Below the pieces are notes generated by a model. That model ran no database searches. It was not told the origin of the DNA and was given only the letters and a program-made list of their open reading frames with translations. From assembly GCF_026151205.1 (NCBI RefSeq), contig NC_087079.1, positions 3,615,230-3,679,229 of the forward strand: a DNA stretch of 64,000 bases, read 5' to 3'. The stretch is from Bolinopsis microptera (lineage: Eukaryota; Ctenophora; Tentaculata; Lobata; Bolinopsidae). A program made the position numbers and the translations under genes. Below, piece after piece: positions 26,601-35,689 of this stretch (positions are counted from its first letter, which is position 1; each line of letters opens with the position of its first letter).

Positions 26601-29600
26601 TATACATAATATAGAATGATCCTGAGATTCATAAGGACAGTATCAGCTGTTTTAACATATGGCACAACTTCTACACGAAACTTAATATACGACAATAGTC
26701 CCAGCGAGCAACATACTATGCACACTGCTATACCACCTGGTTCATGGTAAACACAGCAACATACTATGCACACTGCTATACCACCTGGTTCATGGTAAAC
26801 ACAGCAACATACTATGCACACTGCTATACCACCTGGTTCATGGTAAACACAAGGAAAGTTAGTTTGTCAATCATTATATATTTGAAACAGACTAACTTCG
26901 AATTACCTTCCTTTTAATAACTTTTTATAAGTTGCCCAGTACGTAAGAGACTTTAGTTTCAGTAAGACCAACTCGGCAGTTACTATAAGTCTGGGCAACT
27001 ACAAATGATATGAAATAAAATAATTATTTTACAAAGGTTATGGTATGCTCTGTAAGTCTGATGGGCGATGGCTTGGCCTGGTGATTTTTTTTTATAATAT
27101 AACAATTTTATAAGCCAGAAGAGAAAGAGCAAAACACAGTGCTTCTTTGTAGCAAACATGTATTTAAAAACGGAACTGTTATATACTTTTATATAATCTC
27201 AATACGTTTTGCGAGCTGAATGTTAAAACCAATGCGTAGCTAGCAGTGAATAGAGATCTAGAGTCCTGAAAACTCTAAAATATAATATGCGGTGCTTCTA
27301 GAGAGTCATTGTTGACGGAGTTTGTTACATCTATTCCGGACGAACCTCCTGTTACTGGATATTGTTGCCAGAACGGGAATTCGTTATTGAACTGGAGCGC
27401 AGAAAAGACAGCAACTTCGCTGCACGGGTGGTCAGCCGTTCTGATGACCCGATAGAGGATCTATGAAGCAACCCCAAGTAGCCCAAGTAAGTAGAGACTG
27501 CCAATTAATCCCAATATTTTTAAATTTCGTTATACCAATATTTTTTAAATTTCATGTTTACAGTCTATACCCGATTTTAAAGTTTTCCAACTATCGATTG
27601 ATTCTGATCAATAATTTTGTCAATGTCCTCCATATCCATAGTAGATCTTCGCACACGTTTGTTTGCCCTCGATGAACTGGGCGATGGTTCAGCTTGTTCA
27701 GCTGCCAAATTCTGGGAAATGTGATCATCATGGGTGCGTTTTATAGCTTTTGTGGCAATAGGTCGTCCTACACGCAAGTGTCCAGTCTTTCTATCGGTAT
27801 TGGGTACAGCATCATCTTTCAGCTTGATATGGTGACCAATTAGGAACTCATCACTGAACATGTCGGCCTCAAGTAGGTTTCTGTACGCGAAGTCGTCGTC
27901 CTCAAAATGTTCGCTACATACGGACATAGATTCAGGGTTAAGATCTGAAATACGGCGTAATACCCGGGGCAGCCCACTTCTTTTGCATAGCTTTCTTCTT
28001 GGGAAAACGGTACCAACGAATAAAACGCCTGAAATCACTGTCACCGCTGAGAGTACCTTGCTTTTTGTTGCAATGTGCAACACAACAGTTAGACATTTGG
28101 TGCACCAAGTTATGAACTGCAGCAAGAGAAATATAGTTAAAAGAAAATGTTTACAAAAAGTTTTTATTTTTGCTCGAAATCTTTTCAAAAAGCATAAAAA
28201 GCGGAAAATTACAGATTTATTTGAATACTAGTGATGAGATGGGGTATTGTTTGGATGTGATGGAAGTAACGAAGTAAGTAACCATTTGTTCAAGGTGCAA
28301 GTTCAACCACTTGACAAAACGTTATATCATCCACTGGCAGCGATTCATCTGAGTTTTCTAACTCTAAGGATTCAAGTTCAGACCACGACTCATCCCATGA
28401 GGAAACTGACGAGTTCAGACCACAGGTGCCTAGGTGGTATGACGTGTAAAAACACCATAAGTATAGCGACATGAGTGATCATCCCAGCGATAATGACCCT
28501 TATGAAGAGTATTCATCCGATGAGGAGGAGAATGTGAAGGAGCTAAGCGAAAATCTTAGAGACCCGAGTGAATAGTGTCCATGTGGCGCATGTGCATTGG
28601 TACAAACGCTGGAACAGAAGTATTTTTTGTTGTTGTGACATTGAGCGAGTTGAAGTTATGAAGGGAGTCGAAAGTGCATAACACTGTCAGACTTCAATGA
28701 GCTTATTCTGAATAAAAAGGTGCTGCACCTTGCAAGTTGCTCGGTAAATAAAAATGGGTGTATCAAAGAGAAGGAATCTGAAAAGTTTAACAAAATGCTG
28801 CAATACACAGGTAAAGTACTTCTTGAATATCTTGGACTTGAACTTTCAATAACGTTGCACCGATAGTGGACTATGTGAACAACTTTCACAATAAACACAA
28901 ACTACACAAAACTTTAAATGAATCATATATTTGTTTATACAAAGACAAAACAAACATTAGGAACGATCAAAATGTGTGTAATTTTAATTTAATTGTTGAT
29001 TGCCAGGTGATAAATTGAGCGGGCCGGGGACAATATAATATAAAGCACTGGTAGGCCACTCACGACTCCCCAAATTTATTCTTACTCGTACTAGCGAGCT
29101 AATTGTTTCACCTATTGAGTCACTGTAACTTTATTATAATGTATCATAAAGCGTTATTTCAAAATAACCCTGCCTGTTCTGAGGTTTGCACCCAATTTAA
29201 AGATCTCTGACGTAACACTGAAGAGTATAACCTAAAATAGGAGTCATTAAACTTCAATCTACCATTATTATTAATTATTGTGACACGTGCTTCAAACAGA
29301 TGCCCATATATGAAGTTCGTGCGGTACAGATGGTGCTCGATTGTAATGCCTTGTTTATCTCCAAATAAGGAGGTGATAAAAAGTTGGTAAGTTCAAACAT
29401 TTCTGTGAGTAGATAATACTTCCGTAAGAATATTTGCGCATCATAGATACAGCAGAAACTTGGGATACAGTCACCTGATGCTAACCTGTTTTACAATTTA
29501 CAATATAAACGTACTTTCATTCATTCTCATCGCATTTATATTATTAGAGCTACGCTATTCAAGAAGAGGATTCATCGTTTAGTTACCATCTCGGAGTTGC

Positions 29601-32600
29601 CTAGAGAATCTATTTTGCTCTCTCCACCTACTCACGCTAAATTAATTGCTTTTGGCTGTCTGTCTATTTAATCATTTCTTAAACTAAAGAAAGTGTTTCA
29701 GTGCTACTTATATACCTGTTTCATATTACTTACTTCTAACATGTATATTAATATCCAAATCATCCATTACTATCAACATTTCTCTTCATTCAGTGAGAAG
29801 ACAAAATGCGAAACAACCTGCAGATTAAATACGACAACTACACCATCTCTGGAATCCATGACAAAACAGAAAGACTGCTCCTCACTTCATACTGCTCTAC
29901 CATACTTCTATTCTCATTGATAGGAGACATTCTCATACTCATCGGATCCCTTAGCAGATACAAAGCAATCAAACTACACAAGGTCATGGTGGTCTTCATC
30001 CGGTACATAGCACTTACTGATATAATACTCGTCATCTTCAGAGTCTTGCCTGGCTCCGTTTCTTTGGTGGCAAACAGTTGGATCTTCGGTGAGTACCTCT
30101 GTTATGTTGAGTACTGTGTCACCTTTACTGTGGGGGGAACCTTCTGTCTCCTCATCAGTGTTCTCTCAATCACAAAGTTTCGGATAGTCAGATCTCCTCT
30201 GAGAGCGTGCACATTTTCTACTAAATCAGCACATTTCACCACCCTGTGTCTGTGGCTATGTTCCTTGTTCCCAGCGGTGGTACTCGTAGTAACGGAGAAG
30301 CATGGTGTTTACTTCAGTTTCCTTGACTACAATTGTGACTACAGTCGGTCACATCAAGATGCAGTTTGGATCATATGTACTGTTTTTGTTGGGTCAGTCG
30401 GACTCATTGCTATCACGATTACTCTTGTCAGCAGTATCATGATAATTGTTATAGCCAAGAGAAGCACTAAAAGAGGGCCGGGAAAACTTCAGTGGCGAGG
30501 ACTGGTGACCGTGCTCCTTACAGTAGCAGTCTACACTATAGCTACTCTTCCAGCAGTTGTCTATTTGCTAGCCAGTGAATTCATGGCTGAAAATCAGTAC
30601 ATCTTTTGGCAGGTGGACTTCTATCGGTTCTCAACATACATAGTCCTTGTCAATGCCCTGGCCAACTTCTATATCTACACGCTTACTCTAGCAAGCTTTA
30701 GGGGGTTCCTCAGATCCAGGATAACGTTGATGTTAGCTCCTCTCGTGAAGGTTTGTTGTAAACATGAAACAGTCGGTGAAGCTGAAGAAAGACGCCCACT
30801 CTTGCTTTAAGGAATTTGGTGTTCCTCATTCGTCCAGTTGTAATCCAGAAAATTGAAGGATAGCTAGTGAGTGTGAAAAGTCGAATAAAACGGCCACGCC
30901 TTTTTAAAATGTTTCCCAATAATAAGTGGTTTCCGAATGATTGCTACAGAAGTTCACGTGTGTGATGACGGTGCTCGATTGTAATGTTATGTTTATCTCC
31001 TAATAAGGAGGTGGTAAAGGTTGTTAAGTCCAAACATTTCTGTGAGTAGATAATACTTCCGTAAGAATATTTGCGCACTATGTATAGATATGGCCGAAAC
31101 TGATGAGTCGATGCTAACCTGTTTTACAATATACAGGGTGTTTCAAGACTCGTGACCACATTTTTAATGGCTCTTAGAATCTAACAAATAAGACAAACAG
31201 TTCGATTTTTGTTTTAAATTGTAGATAAATAATTACATTTTAAAGTCACACCCTGTATACGTACTTTCATTCATTCTCATCGCATTTATATTATTACATC
31301 TACGCTATTCAAGAAGAGGATTCATCATTTAGTTACCATCGTAGAGTTGGTTAGAGAATCTTCTTTGCTGTCACCTAATCTACTCTCACTCAATCAAAAT
31401 CAATCAACGCTTTTGGCTGTTTATTTAATCAATACTTTAATTTTTTTAAGTTTCTTAATTAAAGAGAGTGTTTTGGAGGGTGAGATATTTTATAACACAG
31501 CTGGCATTTTCAAAGACATCCGATTATTTATGGTTTGCACACAAATGGGCAACGGTTGGGAACATTTCTAGATCGGTCGTATATCCGGTATGTACAATTT
31601 TGACCCCGAAATATTTGTGCAAATTGTATCAGGGAAAATAAAATAAGAAATAGATTGTAAAATTTCGGTAATTGAAAGTTCTACTGATTGATTAGAGAAT
31701 AATCATTTTGTTTAGAAGCAAACGCCATTTGGCATCACTGACCAATCGCATTTGAATTACGTAACATACCGATAACATTACGATAACAGTCTCCAGCTTG
31801 TATTGTACTGTATCATCTGTTTCATAGCAAACACAAGGAAAGTTAGTTTCTTGGCCATCATATATTTGAAACAGGCTAGCTAAGAATTGTATCCACCCAT
31901 AATTCCCATACAATTGTAAACTTTTTCTAAGTTGCCTCGAGAGAGAGAAGGACTGTAGTTTCAGTAAGACCAACTCGGCAGTTACCATCAATCTGGCAAC
32001 TACAATTGATATGAAACAAAAAATAGTTATAAAACAAAGAAAATATTTTGTATATTAGTCTGCCTTGGCCTACTGATGATTTCTCCAGTTTATATAATTT
32101 TCCTAATAGAACTAACTGAAACGGGTAAACACAATGTGGTTACGGAGCGAAAATTAATTTACAGGCGGACACTGTTGCATAAGATGTTATAAGATGTTTT
32201 TATGTTGTGTGAGTTCCCTGCTACGGACAGTTTTTTAACGCTTTCAATAAACTGTAAAACCAATTCAAAGCTTACAGTGATATATCTGAGAAACATCCTG
32301 TAGAGGAACCTGTTAAATGAGGAGTACTGGTGAACCAAGTACTGTTAATACGATAACAAGGTGTAGAATCAACTAGCATCTGCTCACCAAGTGTTAAGTG
32401 GAGATCGGCATGTGGTTGTCAAGAAAGAGCAAAAATGTGGCTTAAATAAGGATCACGCATCATATCAGAGCTGCAAAGCCTTTAAGATATAATGCATTTC
32501 TCCAGGATTTATGTCTACTTGACATTAACCTCCAAGAATAACTGCAGATTTCTTGCGGGAAAGATCACAATTAGATGCCATATCAATTTCATATTGCATA

Positions 32601-35031
32601 AGTAGTTCATTTACTTTGAGGAACCAAAGATCAAAAAGAGATATCGTGAAATTACCTGCCACCTGTTTTAAAGTAAGGAGTGCTGTGTGCGAATCATTTA
32701 GTTATAATGGTATAAGATAACATGTGAAAGCAGCTACAGAAGTGGGCCACACAATTAATGTTTGCGGGAGATATCTTTCAGAATATTTCAGTGGCTTGTC
32801 CGCCAGTTAACTAACATAGGTAGCAAAAGTAGAGATGATCTTTTTCATAATTTGGAAAACATCAAACATGGTAAACATGTTACTGATATTACGAAAGAGC
32901 GCATAGTTTCTGAGCAAGCAGTTCACCGAGTGTTTCTAACTTTCGAACTTGATCTCTGCTTTATCAAATAGTTTTGAGTAACATTGCGTCACAGCTTCGT
33001 TTAGAATACTCGCTAAAATAACACCACTTTAAAACTGAAATACTAATGTATTGACGTGTTACTAAGCGTCACCTAGTCTGTAAACAGGTTTATGCATGTG
33101 ATAAATTATTAACATGGGTACCATATGGTTAGGTCATCATGATTAGGTATCTAGCTTTTACCTCTTAAAGTTAAGCAGAGTCCCTTCACAAGCGCAGTTC
33201 TCTAAAAAAGACATTTAAGAAGCGTGAACAATTTTCACAGCCTATCCCGGAGTTGAGGAGTTCTGATAAGTAGATATCACATCTGAAGTTTACGGTACTT
33301 CTTAGCATAGCCCATAAGGGAAATCCGTAAGATTTAATATTTATCAGATGAGACAAATTCCAAAAGTTCAAATATTTTAAAAACATCAATTACTCCCATC
33401 CTAGAGACGTTTCGTTGGCTAAATCTGAACGTTCCAAAGTTTACGGAGAGTAACAATTGCTTGTTTTAGTTCCGAGCCGGGGCCAGCGCCCAAATTCTCA
33501 CTTCCACTTCCTACTCTCAAGGTAATGGGAACAAGTACACTCAAACTGGGACACATTCTGAAAATATGACAATCTCGCTACATTCACACACTTCTCTGAC
33601 AAATTCCATTGTACCTGGGGTAGTAGGTGTACGTGTGGACGAGATCGAATTAGCTGATTTGGTTTTGATATTGTCTACAACAGGGCGAAACTGGCGGTAA
33701 AATAAACAAAGTGAAATGTTCCGTATTATAGCAAGGAGAGGATTCAGGGATCTGTTTTGGTGGATTAACTGGCATAGACGTACAGAAGAGGGACTCAGGA
33801 GGTAAATTGGAAAAAATAAATAGAATCGTGAGTAAATAAATGAAATAAATGTAACAAATAATCAGTAAATCAGTAGGTAAACTCACTGCATGTAGTTGTA
33901 GATCTCGTTTACAGGCAGCCTGTTGTCTGAACTATGTTTAAGAGCCATAGCTATAAGACAAGCGTAGGAGAACACTGGTTTTAGGAAAACTTTTTGTAGT
34001 CCCGGATACATCTCCTGGAGGGAGGAGTTAATAAAATCCGACAGAAAATAGCTAATTTTAAAATAACAAGTTTTTACAGTTTATTGAATTTATGAAACTT
34101 GTGTTATGTGAAAGCTACGAGCGTTTCCAAAAAATCAAAACTGGTCGTTCACGTTTAGAAATTCATATTTTTAGATTTAAAATTGTTGTCAGTACTATTA
34201 CTATTACAGACAGTACTACATAGCACTTGATTTAAATGTGAAATTTGTGGTCAGAATTTCAAATTTTTAGAGACAGCCAAAACCATATGAAATTGATATG
34301 AGGCAGATATATAACCTGAATTGTAACCGGTGGTGAGTTAAAAGACTGTGAAAACTGTTGGCACGGAATCAAATCTAGTCTGGTCTGCTCTCTTATCAGC
34401 GCCAAGTTGTTTATCGCTGAGGACAGATAAATAATTAGCTTAAAACACTGAACATATAGAGATTGGTAGTTCAGAATATAATTTTAGGTTTTTATACGTA
34501 AACTTTTTAAAATGATAAACGTTTTGGTAATCAATAGAAAATAGTAGCTGCTCACCTTGACAATTTCCGAGCCAGTCTTGATTTTCTTGCTTAATAAAAG
34601 ATTTACTGCGAGCGTCGGAGTCAGTTTCGTAACAACCTAAAAGAAGTTCATGATGACTGTTGAGGATAATTACAATAGCAACACTCCACACAAGAAAACC
34701 CAAGCAGCAATCCAGCTTTAAAGTTCTTAAACAAAAAGTGAAACATACCATGATCAGGGTGAGCAAAAGTATAGTTTGGATAACATGAAGTATCTGTAGG
34801 TAGATCAATTCCAGATGATACATGACCGATTAGGCCTGGTCCTTGGACTGTGGTTGCCAGAGGTGACGGGACATGTTCCCTCAACCCATCAACCAAACTT
34901 GTCCCACATCTCACATCCACCCTTTTCAGTTTGGGTGGAATGTTGAATGAGAAAAATTCTTTATCCAGCCCGAAAGTCTGAGTGGAGCAATCTTTTGATG
35001 ATTCGATCTCTGTGCCTTCATCTGTCATCAT
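17677..35031 (-). CDS. FOXN4-like: FoxN1/4-type forkhead transcription factor, eight exons
   Basis: Exons on the minus strand: 35031-34749, 34636-34556, 34416-34316, 34014-33887, 18719-18677, 18560-18458, 18278-18144, 17987-17677. All have GT/AG borders and compatible phases, giving 394 codons. The forkhead DNA-binding domain spans about residues 167-275. It starts KPVFSYACLIAMALKHS and continues FPYFRTAPEGWK, then recognition helix NSVRHNLSLNKAF (213-225), then GKGCYWLLDP and EEILKWKRK. The last motif is diagnostic of the FoxN1/N4 class rather than FoxN2/3, FoxJ or FoxO. The wing between helix and GKG is rich in Pro, Ser and Arg. Flanking regions are Ser/Pro-rich, as in activation domains. 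The start is the first ATG after an upstream in-frame TGA. Intron 4 is about 15.2 kb and hosts another gene. N1 versus N4 cannot be separated here. Confidence 0.9.
18856..20731. repeat. unclassified interspersed repeat, copy 1 (inside FoxN intron 4)
   Basis: This stretch matches 22106-23997 and, in part, 25400-27500 and 31800-32080. Shared blocks include AACACAAGGAAAGTTAGTT, GAGAGAGAAGGACTG and GTAAGACCAACTCGGCAGTT. It contains two 48-bp minisatellite units (19966-20063) and, from about 20400, a 330-bp block also found at 27160-27500. Short frames inside are not supported as genes. Confidence 0.8.
19966..20063. repeat. 48-bp minisatellite, two copies
   Basis: Unit begins AGCAACATACTATGCACACT and ends TTCATGGTAAACAC. 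Because 48 is divisible by three it creates short repetitive frames. The same unit has five copies at 23262-23535 and three at 26703-26850. Confidence 0.9.
20732..22067. mobile_element. 1.3-kb fold-back element with about 600-bp inverted arms
   Basis: The left arm (20732-21330) and right arm (about 21469-22067) are near-perfect reverse complements, ending TGGCCCTGCTGTTAACG and CGTTAACAGCAGGGCCA. The central loop is about 140 bp. There is no open frame of note. It interrupts the sequence that in the 27-kb copy continues past ACTGCCA without it. The superfamily is unclear, and no confident target duplication is seen. Confidence 0.9.
23262..23535. repeat. 48-bp minisatellite, about five copies
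   Basis: Same unit as at 19966 and 26703. The first unit is separated from the rest by a short stretch holding a duplicate of the preceding 40 bp. Confidence 0.9.
23756..23884. mobile_element. 129-bp MITE with GGGGGTCC-type inverted ends
   Basis: Ends read CCAGGGGGTCCTTTCCGAAA and TTTCGGAAGGACCCCCTGG. The related repeat copies at 20283 and 27060 lack it and read through GATGGCCTGG or similar, giving empty sites. It carries no coding sequence. Confidence 0.8.
23999..25090. repeat. 98-bp tandem satellite, 11 copies, three hairpins per unit
   Basis: Units start at AAGTGTGTCTCTTC every 98 bp (24098, 24196 and so on) and are nearly identical. Each contains three inverted repeats: GTTGTATCAG / CTGATACAAC around AAGCGTGT, AGTAAGG / CCTTACT around AGTGTG, and AGAGA / TCTCT around AGTGTG. 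The loops share a GYGTG core. There are no unique spacers, so this is not CRISPR. No hammerhead core is present. Function unknown. Confidence 0.95.
25671..26313. mobile_element. 643-bp element in TTAA target, G/C homopolymer termini (piggyBac-type MITE?)
   Basis: The left end begins with 12 or more G and the right end finishes with 23 C, with TTAA immediately outside both (25667-25670 and 26314-26317). Uninserted relatives at 19575 and 22858 read GTGCTAAA(C/G)AAGT with no insertion, so the TTAA is a target duplication. TTAA targeting with C/G-rich ends is typical of the piggyBac superfamily. There is no transposase frame, so it would be non-autonomous. Confidence 0.75.
26703..26850. repeat. 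48-bp minisatellite, three copies
   Basis: Same unit as in repeat copies 1 and 2. Copy number differs between the three sites (two, five and three), as expected of an unstable array. Confidence 0.9.
27577..28096 (-). pseudogene. THAP-domain protein, frameshifted
   Basis: From the ATG at 28096, the first frame encodes MSNCCVAHCNKKQG and continues to WYRFPKKKAMQKKW, the first half of a C2CH THAP zinc finger. It then stops after about 57 codons. The second half continues in another frame as ISDLNPESMSVCSEHF (the Cys-His pair) and an AVP box (KLKDDAVPN), then a Lys/Arg/Ser-rich tail to 27577. The break lies at about 27960-27975 in a C/G run. THAP domains bind DNA and occur in P-element-type transposases and host factors. 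Only the DNA-binding part is present. It lies on the same strand inside FoxN intron 4. A sequencing error is the alternative to true decay. Confidence 0.75.
28290..28880 (+). pseudogene. decayed ORF resembling P2X7-like zinc-binding domain proteins
   Basis: On the plus strand, pieces of coding sequence are interrupted by stops and shifts. There is an acidic Ser/Asp/Glu-rich lead (SDSSEFSNSKDSSSD, then YEEYSSDEEENVKELSENL), then DPSE, a TAG where Trp would fit, CPCGACALV and, after another shift, CITLSDFNELILNKKVLHLA. The CxCGxC motif after an acidic stretch, followed by a C-I-T segment, recalls the P2X7-receptor-like cysteine domain found in many cnidarian and lancelet transposon-associated proteins. 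The match is from memory of motifs and is tentative. It is clearly not translatable as it stands. Confidence 0.4.
29312..29702 (+). repeat. direct repeat upstream of nested GPCR (copy 1)
   Basis: This promoter-proximal segment (with GTGCTCGATTGTAATG and TCATTCATTCTCATCGCATT) is repeated at 30949-31476, downstream of the GPCR gene. It is about 80-90% alike by eye. Confidence 0.85.
29806..30810 (+). CDS. class A-like GPCR, orphan, nested in FoxN intron
   Basis: Single-exon gene of 334 codons from a true ATG, on the strand opposite FoxN. Seven membrane segments are visible (about 25-48, 58-82, 99-126, 142-163, 187-216, 231-255 and 273-297). Class A traces are Asp72 in TM2, Cys99 at the TM3 top with Cys177 in loop 2, Pro249 in TM6 and NFYIY at 287-291. 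Deviations are GD instead of GN in TM1, TKF where DRY is expected (so Lys replaces the G-protein-contacting Arg), and no Pro in the TM7 motif. NYT at 11-13 is a glycosylation site. The basic third loop contains KRSTKRGPGK and the tail is Cys- and Glu-rich. Ligand unknown. It is not close to the GPCR at 1333-2325. Confidence 0.8.
   Translation: MRNNLQIKYDNYTISGIHDKTERLLLTSYCSTILLFSLIGDILILIGSLSRYKAIKLHKVMVVFIRYIALTDIILVIFRVLPGSVSLVANSWIFGEYLCYVEYCVTFTVGGTFCLLISVLSITKFRIVRSPLRACTFSTKSAHFTTLCLWLCSLFPAVVLVVTEKHGVYFSFLDYNCDYSRSHQDAVWIICTVFVGSVGLIAITITLVSSIMIIVIAKRSTKRGPGKLQWRGLVTVLLTVAVYTIATLPAVVYLLASEFMAENQYIFWQVDFYRFSTYIVLVNALANFYIYTLTLASFRGFLRSRITLMLAPLVKVCCKHETVGEAEERRPLLL
30949..31476 (+). 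repeat. direct repeat downstream of nested GPCR (copy 2)
   Basis: Second copy of 29312-29702, lengthened by a 126-bp MITE. No GPCR frame follows it, so this looks like the upstream part of a tandem gene duplication whose coding part was lost or never included. Confidence 0.8.
31132..31257. mobile_element. 126-bp MITE, TA target, TACAGGGTGT ends
   Basis: Ends are TACAGGGTGT and ACACCCTGTA, flanked by TA. The paralogous copy at 29500 reads CAATATAAACG with no insertion, an empty site. TA duplication with these ends fits mariner/Tc1-like non-autonomous elements. There is no coding capacity. Confidence 0.8.
31800..32080. repeat. unclassified interspersed repeat, copy 4 (fragment)
   Basis: Fragment of the family at 18856, with AACACAAGGAAAGTTAGTT and GAGAGAGAAGGACTGTAGT. 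It is more diverged than the others. Confidence 0.75.
32081..33886. other. remainder of FoxN intron 4, nothing recognised
   Basis: Unremarkable AT-rich DNA up to the splice donor of FoxN exon 4. A 69-codon frame at 32762-32971 (+) shows no family features. Confidence 0.4.
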
Positions 35032-35689
35032 GAAATCCGTTCCGATCAATCAAATCTACACGAATCTGCCTTCTACAAAGTTTCATTCACCATTTAATCG
35101 CACCAATGCGTGTTTATGTAGTCAGTTCAAGTTCAGGATACATATCGAACTAAGGGCTGAAGCCTCATCTGCGCATGAACACTATAAAACACAGTAAAAC
35201 CAAAGAAAACAAATAGGTGTAATTTCTTGCCACCAAATCGAAACCATGTGTTTCACTGCGAAAATGCGCAAAATATTTTGCGGAGGATCGATGAAGCGAG
35301 GCGGCAAGCCATAAATACCTAAGCAGTCGCTTTTTAGTAGAGCCGCGCGGAATACGGATGCAGTCTAAAGATAACAAGCAAATGGTGATCATATATTAAT
35401 TAAATGATACATAAAAATATAATTATCTAAGATATTCAATACATATTGTTTTACAATATTTTCATTTAAAATTAATAAAAAATATCACAATCAAAATCCT
35501 ATATTCAAATTCGCGCCGCGCACTAAGAAACTTTTGTATCTGAGAATTTAAATCCTGACCGCGCGCTAAATAAATTTGGTGAAGGAGTGCATTAATGTAA
35601 TATGCGAATTGCATAACGATCGTGTGAACTCTGGTTGCTTTGGTTCGCGTCTGTATTTCACGTCCTCATACTGAGGGTGGTCGGGAGAT
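35032..35689. promoter_or_regulatory. shared intergenic region between divergent FoxN and PUR genes
   Basis: The first ATGs of the two genes lie 658 bp apart in head-to-head orientation. The interval has scattered CG-rich bits (for example GCGCCGCGCAC at about 35513) in an AT-rich background, but no clear TATA box. It probably holds both core promoters. Confidence 0.5.

Larger units (their letters stand above)
25400..27500. repeat. unclassified interspersed repeat, copy 3 (interrupted)
   Basis: Third copy of the family at 18856, split by the TTAA-flanked element at 25671-26313. It includes three 48-bp minisatellite units and ends with the 330-bp block shared with 20400-20731, diverging after AGAGACTGCCA. 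Confidence 0.75.

Noticed and set aside
34556..34636. Alternative frame of FoxN exon 2 joining directly to exon 4
   Set aside because: It would need exon 1 to end in a different phase. Including the exon at 34416-34316, which has a strong CTGTCCTCAG acceptor, satisfies all phases.
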